Source of the DNA: an uncultured Bdellovibrionales bacterium
GTDB lineage: Bacteria > Bdellovibrionota > FAC87 > UBA2466
Assembly (NCBI GenBank): GCA_937903155.1
Contig: CALCZU010000118.1
Coordinates: forward strand, 1 to 16,757
DNA: 16,757 bases
Reading direction: 5' to 3'
This document shows, in pieces, positions 1 through 5,506 of the stretch (positions are counted from its first letter, which is position 1; every line of letters begins with the position of its first letter). The position numbers were made by a program, and so were the translations under genes. Below the pieces are notes generated by a model. The model saw only the letters and a list, made by a program, of their open reading frames with translations, was not told the origin of the DNA and ran no database searches.

Positions 1-263
1 CCTCTGGCCGAGTTCGGAGACCCAATGACCCACTTGCCGAGAAGGGTACTCAGAGCCAACTATTTCCGGCCCCCACCCCGCGCTGTCGACCGTTTTACGA
101 GCAATTATTGTCAGAGGGATGACGAGACTGGGTTGGTTTTTTTGGAGTGGTAGGTCAGAGGTTTTGAATCTGTTGGGTTTTTTGGGGCGAGGGGCGTGGC
201 AGAGATATTGCTGAGTATATGGTTGGAATGTGAACTGTCGGTATACGTGCCGGCGATTTTGGA
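1..263. other. Unassigned region: GC-rich segment then G/T-rich segment
   Basis: No gene is identified here. Positions 1-118 are clearly richer in G+C than the rest of the window. Plus-strand frame 1 stays open from the window edge to a TAG at 151-153, which would give a 50-residue C-terminal fragment rich in Pro and Arg that I do not recognise. Alternatively this is a structured RNA: CCTCTG at 1-6 is complementary to CAGAGG at 112-117, and CCGAGTTCGG at 8-17 is a self-complementary hairpin. From about 129 to 240 the plus strand is G/T-rich and C-poor, with two similar GTTGG-T-tract-GG motifs near 133-150 and 171-187. I found no convincing sigma-70 promoter for the gene at 270. Confidence 0.3.
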
Positions 264-264
264 G
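261..264 (+). promoter_or_regulatory. Shine-Dalgarno site deciding the lipoprotein start
   Basis: GGAG at 261-264 lies 5 nt before the ATG at 270. An in-frame GTG at 264 overlaps this site, so the ATG at 270 is the better start. Confidence 0.6.
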
Positions 265-269
265 TGTTT

Positions 270-665
270 ATGAATATGAAGAACGTGTTTTTGTTTTTGG
301 TGGTTTTAGGAGTGGTTTCTTGCGGCAGTAATGATTGTCCGAATGGAGTGAATACGACGAATCCAAGTTGTGCTGGATACGTGGCTCCCCAAACTTACCC
401 ACAGCAATATCAACAAGGTCAACCTTGTCAGGTGGGTACACCTAACTGCGTGAATGGATATTACCAAGCGCCTCAAGCTTGTCAGGTCGGAACGCCGAAT
501 TGTGTGAATGGTTATTACCAAAATCCACAAACACAGCAGTATCCTTATCCGCAGCAGCAACAACAATATTATCCTCAGCAGCAGTACCCACAACAACAAT
601 ATCCACAACCTTATCCGTACCCATACGGTCAGCCGCAACCTCAGCCTTATCCGTACTACCGATAA
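270..665 (+). CDS. Small Gln/Pro/Tyr-rich lipoprotein with Cys-containing tandem repeat
   Basis: The predicted 131-residue protein is an exported lipoprotein of unknown function. A short hydrophobic N-terminus (residues 6-17) ends in the lipobox VVSC, so Cys18 would be lipidated after signal peptidase II cleavage. The mature part starts with a Cys/Asn/Gly-rich stretch. It continues with two copies of the 14-residue unit CQVGTPNCVNGYYQ (residues 53-66 and 71-84), then a Gln/Pro/Tyr low-complexity tail (about 85-131) ending in YPYYR. Each repeat unit has two cysteines, suggesting disulfides or metal binding (inference). I chose ATG 270 because of GGAG at 261-264; GTG 264 and ATG 276 are alternatives. 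It is the only plus-strand gene here and converges with the operon, its stop lying 3 nt from the neighbour's stop. No enzymatic domain is visible. Being a real gene is fairly sure; its function is unknown. Confidence 0.75.
   Translation: MNMKNVFLFLVVLGVVSCGSNDCPNGVNTTNPSCAGYVAPQTYPQQYQQGQPCQVGTPNCVNGYYQAPQACQVGTPNCVNGYYQNPQTQQYPYPQQQQQYYPQQQYPQQQYPQPYPYPYGQPQPQPYPYYR
426..521 (+). repeat. 54-bp-period tandem repeat inside the lipoprotein gene
   Basis: Two copies, 426-467 and 480-521, encode the same 14 residues (CQVGTPNCVNGYYQ) with an 18-codon period. The DNA copies differ at several third codon positions (GTG/GTC, GGT/GGA, ACA/ACG, CCT/CCG, AAC/AAT, TGC/TGT). The duplication is therefore not very recent, and the amino-acid sequence has been kept by selection. 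Confidence 0.85.
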
Positions 666-668
666 GCT

Positions 669-1313
669 TTAAGGTTTAGCCGCGGGAGTCGAGGAGGGGC
701 TACTTTTTAGTAGCTTCTGAGTCTGAGTTTTTTTCGACGATAAATCGGTGCGAATTTTCTCGTACTCTTTTGATTTCGAAGCCCAGTGGGCGAGTTGTTC
801 TTGAAGCGGACCTTTTCTTGATTGAATTGAACTGAGATTTTGATTCGCGGATTTTAGCAAAGAATTAATTTTTTCTATCTTGGTTTTCGCTTCGTTTCTC
901 CAGCGCTCTCGCTCTAATAAGTCTTTCTGGGCTTTTAGCAGATCTTGCTGTTGAGCCGGAGGTGCATCCGGAGTTTCTTTCAAATTCTTTGCAATCTTCC
1001 TCTGAAACTCTTCAAGCTCCTTGAGAGCCTTCTCATTTTTTTCGGATTCTGTCTGCGTCGCTTCCAGTTGAGCTTTATACTTCGCTCGTAGATCTAAGTT
1101 TTCTTTTTCAAGCGCGTCTAAATCTTTGGCTTCGGAAGCGACTATGGCTGCGTTCTTTTTGCAGTTATCAATATTTGTCTGAACCTCCGTCAGATTCTTC
1201 TCTAACGTGGCTAGATTCTCCTGTAATCGCTTCTTGCCCGACTCACTAATGACAGGCTTGCTTTCGGTCGCGGCAAATAGAAAGGGAAGAATCAAAAGAA
1301 AAAGAGTTTTCAT
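669..1313 (-). CDS. Exported coiled-coil protein, function unknown
   Basis: The 214-residue protein starts with a probable Sec signal peptide (Lys2, a hydrophobic stretch at about 4-14, then Ala-Ala-Thr), so it is likely periplasmic. From about residue 25 to 190 it is almost entirely charged and Leu/Glu/Lys/Gln-rich with heptad-like spacing, suggesting a long coiled coil with a break near the Pro-rich segment DAPPAQQQ. The C-terminus is a short Ser/Pro/Ala/Lys tail. There is no catalytic motif and I do not recognise a family. It follows the thioredoxin-like gene with a 34-nt gap, with no terminator visible between them, so it is probably the last gene of the transcript. The ATG start has only a weak, very close AGGA. 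A structural or envelope-scaffold role is speculative. Confidence 0.7.
   Translation of the reverse strand: MKTLFLLILPFLFAATESKPVISESGKKRLQENLATLEKNLTEVQTNIDNCKKNAAIVASEAKDLDALEKENLDLRAKYKAQLEATQTESEKNEKALKELEEFQRKIAKNLKETPDAPPAQQQDLLKAQKDLLERERWRNEAKTKIEKINSLLKSANQNLSSIQSRKGPLQEQLAHWASKSKEYEKIRTDLSSKKTQTQKLLKSSPSSTPAAKP
699..714. repeat. Perfect 6-bp inverted repeat near convergent gene ends
   Basis: GCTACT at 699-704 and AGTAGC at 709-714 flank a TTTT loop. It lies inside the 3' end of the minus-strand coiled-coil gene and 34 nt after the plus-strand lipoprotein gene. On the plus strand a T7 run follows, but 12 nt after the stem, so it is at best a weak terminator for the lipoprotein mRNA. 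On the minus strand no U-tract follows. Confidence 0.25.
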
Positions 1314-1347
1314 ATCCTGCTATTCTATTCGTTAAAATTGAAAAGAG

Positions 1348-1938
1348 TTAATGCGCTGAATTGGGTACAAGGGCTTTTAAAACCTGTCCCGAAAGCCAAT
1401 TCTGAGGTCCCACCCATTTTTTGACAACAGCACCCGATTTATTAATGAGAAAAGTTTCCGGGAATTTGCTGGTCCCCAATGAGGTTGCAAATTCTCCTTC
1501 CACATCGTGCAAGACCGTGAACGTAGGACTAAAATCAAGCGTCTTAAAAAGTTTGCCGACTTCTTTCGGATCTTCATCGACGGAGATAGTCACAAGTCTT
1601 GGAAGCGTCTTATTTTCGGGCCTCTCGAGCTGTTTACCTAAGTACTCGAGAGAAGGAATCTCATCGAGACAAGGGGGGCACCATGTCGCCCAAAAATTAA
1701 CGATCAAGTAGTCTCGGTCCTTAAAAAGTTCGCTCAATGAGACAGAATCGCCCGAAGCCTTTTGGCCCGAAACGAGCTTAAACTTCTTTTGTAAGGGAAA
1801 AGTCTGAGCTTTTTCAGGCGTAGAAGTAAGAAGCTCCGAATACTTCGGAGCTCTAAAAATTGACGAATAAAAAATAAGGCTGCCTAAAAAGAGAAGGATT
1901 AAGGATACTCCAAGAAGAGTATTCCCTCGCTCAGACAA
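1348..1938 (-). CDS. TlpA/ResA-like membrane-anchored thioredoxin
   Basis: This is a 196-residue thiol-disulfide oxidoreductase-like protein. It has one N-terminal membrane segment (about 8-29) with a positive flank, then a periplasmic thioredoxin fold. The active site is WCPPC (Trp86, Cys87, Cys90) in the context NFWATWCPPCLDEIPSL, and the thioredoxin cis-proline is Pro160 (SKFPET). This layout is typical of the TlpA/ResA/CcmG family, which reduces periplasmic disulfides, often during cytochrome c maturation. No cytochrome genes are present to confirm that. The start is a TTG, supported by GAAGGA inside the end of rplQ; the rplQ stop is only 2 nt upstream. It is therefore probably co-transcribed with the alpha operon. 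The family call is firm; the exact substrate is not known. Confidence 0.88.
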   Translation of the reverse strand: MSERGNTLLGVSLILLFLGSLIFYSSIFRAPKYSELLTSTPEKAQTFPLQKKFKLVSGQKASGDSVSLSELFKDRDYLIVNFWATWCPPCLDEIPSLEYLGKQLERPENKTLPRLVTISVDEDPKEVGKLFKTLDFSPTFTVLHDVEGEFATSLGTSKFPETFLINKSGAVVKKWVGPQNWLSGQVLKALVPNSAH

Positions 1939-1940
1939 GC

Positions 1941-2492
1941 TTATTTTTCCTTCTTTTTGGTAGCTTTCGCTGGTTTGTCTTGCGGTTCAGCAGACTTTTT
2001 GGCGACTTTTTCAGCTTTTGCAGAAGCTTCGACTTTAGGAGCTTTTGCTTTCACTGTTTTCGCTTTAGCCTCTTTAGTTCCTTCGGATTTTTTCTTTTCT
2101 TCCGATGGAATGTAGCGCATCAAACATTGATCTGCGTTGTCACCCGCACGTTTTTTAGCGAGTCTTAAAATCTGAGTGTATCCGCCATTACGCTCTTTAA
2201 ATCGAGGGCAAAGGTCAGAATAAACTTTTTCAATCGCCATTCTCACACGGTTTTGACCTGGAGTGTGAGTCTCAGTGCTACCGAGAAGTTTCACAATCTG
2301 TCTGCGAGAAGCGACATCGCCTCTTTTTGCGAGAGTGACGACTCTATCTGCCCACCAACGTAACTCTTTCGCACGCGTTGGAATGGTTTTGATGGATTCG
2401 TTTTCGATTAAAGCTAGCGTCATCGAGCGCAGCATTGCTTTTCTATGGGAAGAATCGCAATTCATTTTTCTACCAGCGTGTAAATGCCTCAT
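1941..2492 (-). CDS. rplQ: 50S ribosomal protein L17 with Lys/Ala-rich C-terminal tail
   Basis: L17 is a large-subunit protein near the peptide exit tunnel. The start MRHLHAGRKM and the following SHRKAMLRSM stretch are family signatures, and the conserved GGYTQILRL lies at residues 103-111. The bacterial core ends near residue 130. It is followed by a tail of about 53 residues made almost only of Lys, Ala, Glu, Pro, Ser and Thr, giving 183 residues against roughly 120-130 for many homologues. The tail could bind rRNA non-specifically or be disordered. It lies 19 nt after rpoA, with SD AGGAAG before the ATG. It is the last canonical gene of the alpha block, and the next gene starts 2 nt after its stop. 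Confidence 0.97.
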   Translation of the reverse strand: MRHLHAGRKMNCDSSHRKAMLRSMTLALIENESIKTIPTRAKELRWWADRVVTLAKRGDVASRRQIVKLLGSTETHTPGQNRVRMAIEKVYSDLCPRFKERNGGYTQILRLAKKRAGDNADQCLMRYIPSEEKKKSEGTKEAKAKTVKAKAPKVEASAKAEKVAKKSAEPQDKPAKATKKKEK

Positions 2493-2511
2493 ATATAAAC
2501 TTCCTAAAGTC

Positions 2512-3552
2512 TTAGTTCAGAGTGTCTGAACCATCTTTCTTTTTCTTGTTGGCGAAATAAGTTTCAGGGTCAAATCCTTCGATTTTAAGACCGAATCCTA
2601 AGCCCATTTCAGTGAGAATTTCTTTGATTTCGTTCAGGGATTTACGTCCGAAATTTTTAGTTTTCAGCATTTCCCCTTCAGACTTCTGAACCAATTCTCC
2701 GATATACTTAATTCCTGCATTTTGCAGGCAGTTAGCGGAACGGACTGAAAGTTCAAGTTCGTCGACAGTTCTGTAGAGATTGTCGTTGATCTTTTCTTGT
2801 TCAATCACAGGTTCGACGACTTCGGGTTCCAAGCTTTCATCAAAGTTGATGAAAATCGAAAGCTGGTCTTTCAAAATTTTCGAGCTGTATGCGACTGCGT
2901 CTTCTGGACGAATCGATCCATCTGTCCAAACTTCAAGTTCTAGTTTGTCATAGTCAGTACGTTGGCCCACGCGAGCATGGGAAATCGTGTAATTGACTTT
3001 TCTGACAGGACTGAAGAAAGCATCCACAAGCATGACACCTGCGGCAAGGTCTTCTTTCTTGAAAGTTTCAGAGGAGACATATCCTTTACCGAATTCCAAT
3101 CGGAGTTCAGCTTTGAATTTGCCTTCTTTTCCAAGAGTACAAATATGTTGTTCTGGGTTCAGTACTTCAACAGTGTCATCGACTTGAATATCTGCAGCAG
3201 TGACTGTTCCAGGACCCGTTTTTTCAATCGTGATCGTTTTAGGACCTTCGACGTAAAGTTTGAAACGGACTTCTTTAAGATTGAGAAGAATATCTGCCAC
3301 ATCTTCCACGACGTCGGGAAGGGTGGAAAACTCGTGCAAGACTCCATCGATCTTCACATTCGTCACAGCGACGCCTTGTAAAGAAGAAAGGAGAATTCTG
3401 CGCAAACCATTTCCAATAGTAACGCCAAAACCTCTTTCGAGAGGCTTTGCTACAAATTTACCATAGGTATCTGTGAGGCTGTCTCTTTCGATTTCAAGAC
3501 CTTTAGGTTTAATCAACGTACGCCAGTTTTTATGAGTCAGGGAAAGATCCAT
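2512..3552 (-). CDS. rpoA: DNA-directed RNA polymerase subunit alpha
   Basis: RpoA dimerises to nucleate RNA polymerase assembly and contacts promoters and activators through its C-terminal domain. The 346-residue protein has the N-terminal domain with GNGLRRILLSS at 48-58 (beta/beta' assembly region). An acidic linker spans about 240-258, and the C-terminal domain starts near 262. The residues that bind UP-element DNA in E. coli are all present with a +6 offset: Arg271, Asn274, Asn300, Gly302, Lys304, Ser305 and Glu308. A short Lys-rich C-terminus follows. It is slightly longer than the E. coli protein (329) because of a longer N-terminus, linker and tail. SD AAGGAG lies 7 nt before the ATG. 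It is flanked by rpsD and rplQ, as in most bacteria. Confidence 0.98.
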   Translation of the reverse strand: MDLSLTHKNWRTLIKPKGLEIERDSLTDTYGKFVAKPLERGFGVTIGNGLRRILLSSLQGVAVTNVKIDGVLHEFSTLPDVVEDVADILLNLKEVRFKLYVEGPKTITIEKTGPGTVTAADIQVDDTVEVLNPEQHICTLGKEGKFKAELRLEFGKGYVSSETFKKEDLAAGVMLVDAFFSPVRKVNYTISHARVGQRTDYDKLELEVWTDGSIRPEDAVAYSSKILKDQLSIFINFDESLEPEVVEPVIEQEKINDNLYRTVDELELSVRSANCLQNAGIKYIGELVQKSEGEMLKTKNFGRKSLNEIKEILTEMGLGFGLKIEGFDPETYFANKKKKDGSDTLN

Positions 3553-3563
3553 CGTAGTGCTCC

Positions 3564-4190
3564 TTATCTCGAGTATAGCTCGACAACCAAGTTTTCTTCG
3601 ATAGGCAGGGTGACGTGGTTGCGTTCAGGGACGAACTTCACCTTACCTTTAAAATCAGCGGCACTCAGTTCCAACCAGTCTGGTATCTCGCGTTTTTTGA
3701 CATTTTCTAAAGCACGGAGAATAGGAACCGATTTCTGGCTCTTCTCACGAACAGATATGACATCATCTTTTTTAAGGATGGTATTCGAAACGTTTACATA
3801 TTTACCGTTTACCAAAAAATGCCCGTGAAGAACGAGTTGTCGTGCTTCTTTACGGCTGTCAGCAAAACCAATGCGGTGAACAACGTTATCTAAACGCAAT
3901 TCCAAAATGCGGAGCAGGTTCATCCCTGTCACGCCTTTTTGACGATCAGCACCTTTGAAGTATCTGCGGAATTGTTTTTCTAAAACTCCGTAAATTCTTT
4001 TTACTTTTTGCTTTTCGCGAAGCTGAAGACCAAACTCAGAAAGTTTGGTGCGACGCTGTCCGTGTTGTCCAGGCGGATACGCACGTCTCTCGAAAGCACA
4101 TTTATCGGTATAACATCTGTCGCCTTTCAAAAACAATTTCATGTTTTCTCTGCGACAAAACTTACAAACTGGGGAAGACAATTTAGCCAA
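3564..4190 (-). CDS. rpsD: 30S ribosomal protein S4, zinc-binding form
   Basis: S4 is a primary 16S rRNA binder that starts assembly of the 30S body, and in enterobacteria it represses the alpha operon. The 208-residue protein carries an N-terminal zinc site with Cys9, Cys12, Cys26 and Cys31, the same spacing as the Thermus zinc form, followed by the YPPGQHG motif. The S4 RNA-binding domain is at about 98-160 (LDNVVHRIGFADSRKEARQL). The start is TTG, preceded by TAGGAG with about 7 nt spacing, and no better ATG is present because the canonical MAKLSSPVCK reading begins here. It lies 14 nt after rpsK and 11 nt before rpoA. S4 autoregulation is possible, but I could not identify its mRNA pseudoknot by eye. 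Confidence 0.98.
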   Translation of the reverse strand: MAKLSSPVCKFCRRENMKLFLKGDRCYTDKCAFERRAYPPGQHGQRRTKLSEFGLQLREKQKVKRIYGVLEKQFRRYFKGADRQKGVTGMNLLRILELRLDNVVHRIGFADSRKEARQLVLHGHFLVNGKYVNVSNTILKKDDVISVREKSQKSVPILRALENVKKREIPDWLELSAADFKGKVKFVPERNHVTLPIEENLVVELYSR

Positions 4191-4204
4191 GTTACTCTCC
4201 TACT

Positions 4205-4675
4205 TTAAATACGTCTACGTTTGGGTGGACGACATCCGTTGTGTGGAATCGGGGTGATGTCCCTGATAAACGAAACTTTCATTCCGGAAACTTGTAAACC
4301 TCGTAAGGCAGTTTCACGGCCGGCCCCGGGTCCATTCACATAGACCGACAAGGAGCGAACTCCGAGGTCAACAGCCTGTTTTGCGGCATCTTCTGCTGCA
4401 ATCTGAGCTGCGAATGGAGTGCTTTTTCTTGCGCCTTTAAAACCTTTGCGTCCAGAAGAAGACCAGCAAACAACATTTCCGGCAGGATCTGTAATTGTAA
4501 TGATCGTGTTGTTGAACGAGCTTTGAATGTAGGCATTTCCCACTGGAATATCTCGTCGTCCTTTTTTCTTTTTGACGACTTCTTTTTCTTTGCCAGCTTC
4601 TTTAGCTTCTTTTGGTTCTTTAACTTCTTTTGGCTCTTTTTGTTCAGCCTGTTTTTCAGGCGCTTGTGTAGTCAC
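4205..4675 (-). CDS. rpsK: 30S ribosomal protein S11 with Lys/Glu-rich N-terminal extension
   Basis: S11 lies on the 30S platform near the mRNA exit and the E site. The core from about residue 44 is canonical: SFNNTI, the glycine-rich loop and KSTPFAAQ, ending in TPIPHNGCRPPKRRR. The protein is 156 residues against about 129 in E. coli, because it begins with about 35 residues of KEPKE/KEAKE-like low-complexity sequence before the basic KKKKGRR. The GTG start has AGGAG 5 nt upstream and lies 12 nt after rpsM, so the extension is probably translated. An internal start after the extension is a less likely alternative: there is no ATG in the extension and I saw no clear internal SD. Confidence 0.96.
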   Translation of the reverse strand: MTTQAPEKQAEQKEPKEVKEPKEAKEAGKEKEVVKKKKGRRDIPVGNAYIQSSFNNTIITITDPAGNVVCWSSSGRKGFKGARKSTPFAAQIAAEDAAKQAVDLGVRSLSVYVNGPGAGRETALRGLQVSGMKVSFIRDITPIPHNGCRPPKRRRI

Positions 4676-4687
4676 TGATACTCCTGC

Positions 4688-5074
4688 TTACTTCATCACT
4701 TTAAGTTGTTTGCGGACGGCAACTGTTTTACGTGGACCTTTTCGTGTGCGCGAATTGGTGTGTGTTCTTTGTCCACGGACAGGTAAACCTTTGCGGTGTC
4801 GAAGACCGCGATACGTCTGAAGATCCATGAGACGTTTAATACTCATTCCGAATTGTCGACGAAGTTCGCCTTCGACGAGAGTTCCTGATTTTTCAAGATA
4901 GTCACGAATTTTTTGAACTTCGTCATCACCCACTTGATCCGATTTTTTATTCGGGTCAACGTTGACCGCTTTGAGAATACTTTGCGATTTCGCTTTTCCA
5001 ATTCCGTAAACGTAGGTTAACGCGATTTCGATTCTTTTGTTTCTGGGTAAATCTACCCCTGCAATACGAGCCAC
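4688..5074 (-). CDS. rpsM: 30S ribosomal protein S13
   Basis: S13 is at the top of the 30S head and forms intersubunit bridges with the 50S central protuberance and contacts P-site tRNA. The 128-residue sequence begins MARIAGVDLPRNKRIEIALT, has the helix-two-turn-helix region with YGIGKAKS, and the conserved basic C-terminal segment TYRGLRHRKGLPVRGQRTHT. A central insertion (DPNKKSDQVGDDEVQ) makes it slightly longer than E. coli's 118. Translation starts at a GTG 3 nt after the rpmJ stop, with the AGGGA SD inside the end of rpmJ, so the two genes are coupled. Confidence 0.98.
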   Translation of the reverse strand: MARIAGVDLPRNKRIEIALTYVYGIGKAKSQSILKAVNVDPNKKSDQVGDDEVQKIRDYLEKSGTLVEGELRRQFGMSIKRLMDLQTYRGLRHRKGLPVRGQRTHTNSRTRKGPRKTVAVRKQLKVMK

Positions 5075-5077
5075 TTC

Positions 5078-5191
5078 TTATCCCTGCCTTTGCTTATGAC
5101 GGGGGTCAGCGCAGTTAACACGAACCACGCCTCCGCGTCTAAATATTCGACATTTATTACAAATCTTTTTTACTGATGCGCGTACTTTCAC
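5078..5191 (-). CDS. rpmJ: 50S ribosomal protein L36, zinc-binding form
   Basis: This 37-residue gene lies between rpsM and infA, its usual place. The minus-strand translation begins MKVRASVKKICNKCRI and ends DPRHKQRQG. The zinc ligands are Cys11, Cys14, Cys27 and His32, i.e. the C+ form of L36, which is normally replaced under zinc limitation by a cysteine-free paralogue elsewhere in the genome. The start codon is GTG, with AAAAGGGA about 5 nt upstream. L36 is a small 50S protein bound to domain VI of 23S rRNA. Its leader is the longest intergenic gap of the ribosomal block, so it is probably the first gene of an alpha-operon transcript. Confidence 0.97.
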   Translation of the reverse strand: MKVRASVKKICNKCRIFRRGGVVRVNCADPRHKQRQG

Positions 5192-5287
5192 GTCTGTCCC
5201 TTTTAATAAAGCCTTTATTTAGGCTATTTGACATTAAGTTGTCAATTCTATTGCTTAAACGTTTGCAAAAGAGTTACACTTTCTGCC
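5192..5287 (-). promoter_or_regulatory. Putative internal promoter/leader before rpmJ-alpha block
   Basis: This 96-nt gap is the only sizeable non-coding stretch inside the ribosomal block. On the minus strand TTGACA (5245 to 5240) matches the -35 consensus. A weaker -10 candidate, CTAAAT at 17-nt or TAAATA at 18-nt spacing, follows around 5222-5216. The -35 sits in a perfect inverted repeat (5228-5233/5240-5245). A second one, AGCCT/AGGCT around a 6-nt loop (5210-5225), lies just after it and is followed by a short T-rich stretch. This could be a promoter with an operator, or a weak attenuator hairpin. Promoter is my preferred reading. Confidence 0.5.
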
Positions 5288-5506
5288 CTATTTAGCCCGG
5301 TATGTGATTCTCCCACGGCTTAGGTCGTATGGAGAGACCTCCACCGTAACCTTATCCCCTGGCAAAATCTTGATATAATTCACACGCATCTTACCGGAAA
5401 TATGCGCTAATATCGTTTTTCCATTCGGCAACTCTACCTTAAACATCGCATTGGGTAGCGGTTCAACGACCGTTCCCTCCACTTGGATTAAGTCCTCTTT
5501 CGCCAT
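5288..5506 (-). CDS. infA: Translation initiation factor IF-1
   Basis: IF-1 binds the 30S A site during initiation and works with IF-2 and IF-3. The 72-residue protein is full length and canonical: MAKEDLIQVEGTVVEPLPN, the S1/OB-fold motif ILAHISGKMRVNYIKILPGD, and ending SRGRITYR. ATG is the start, with AAGGGG a few nt upstream. The start lies inside the 3' end of map, overlapping it by 44 nt in a different frame, so its translation may depend on map being translated. A possible promoter region follows its stop and drives the next gene. Confidence 0.98.
   Translation of the reverse strand: MAKEDLIQVEGTVVEPLPNAMFKVELPNGKTILAHISGKMRVNYIKILPGDKVTVEVSPYDLSRGRITYRAK

Noticed and set aside
1..118. 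5S rRNA or SRP RNA fragment (CCGAACTCGG on the minus strand recalls a 5S loop)
   Set aside because: The flanking 5S helices do not fit, and the SRP core motif GGAAGGAAGCA is absent.
306..638. Minus-strand open frame of 110 codons opposite the lipoprotein gene
   Set aside because: It is Ile/Leu/Arg-rich because it reads the complement of Gln/Pro/Tyr repeats; no SD, and the plus frame has a signal peptide and lipobox.
699..714. Intrinsic terminator between the convergent genes
   Set aside because: The stem is only 6 bp and fairly AT-rich, and the T run is 12 nt away, so it is listed only as a weak inverted repeat.
2962..3381. Plus-strand 139-codon frame opposite rpoA
   Set aside because: It is the antisense shadow of a well-conserved gene, with no SD or protein-family features.
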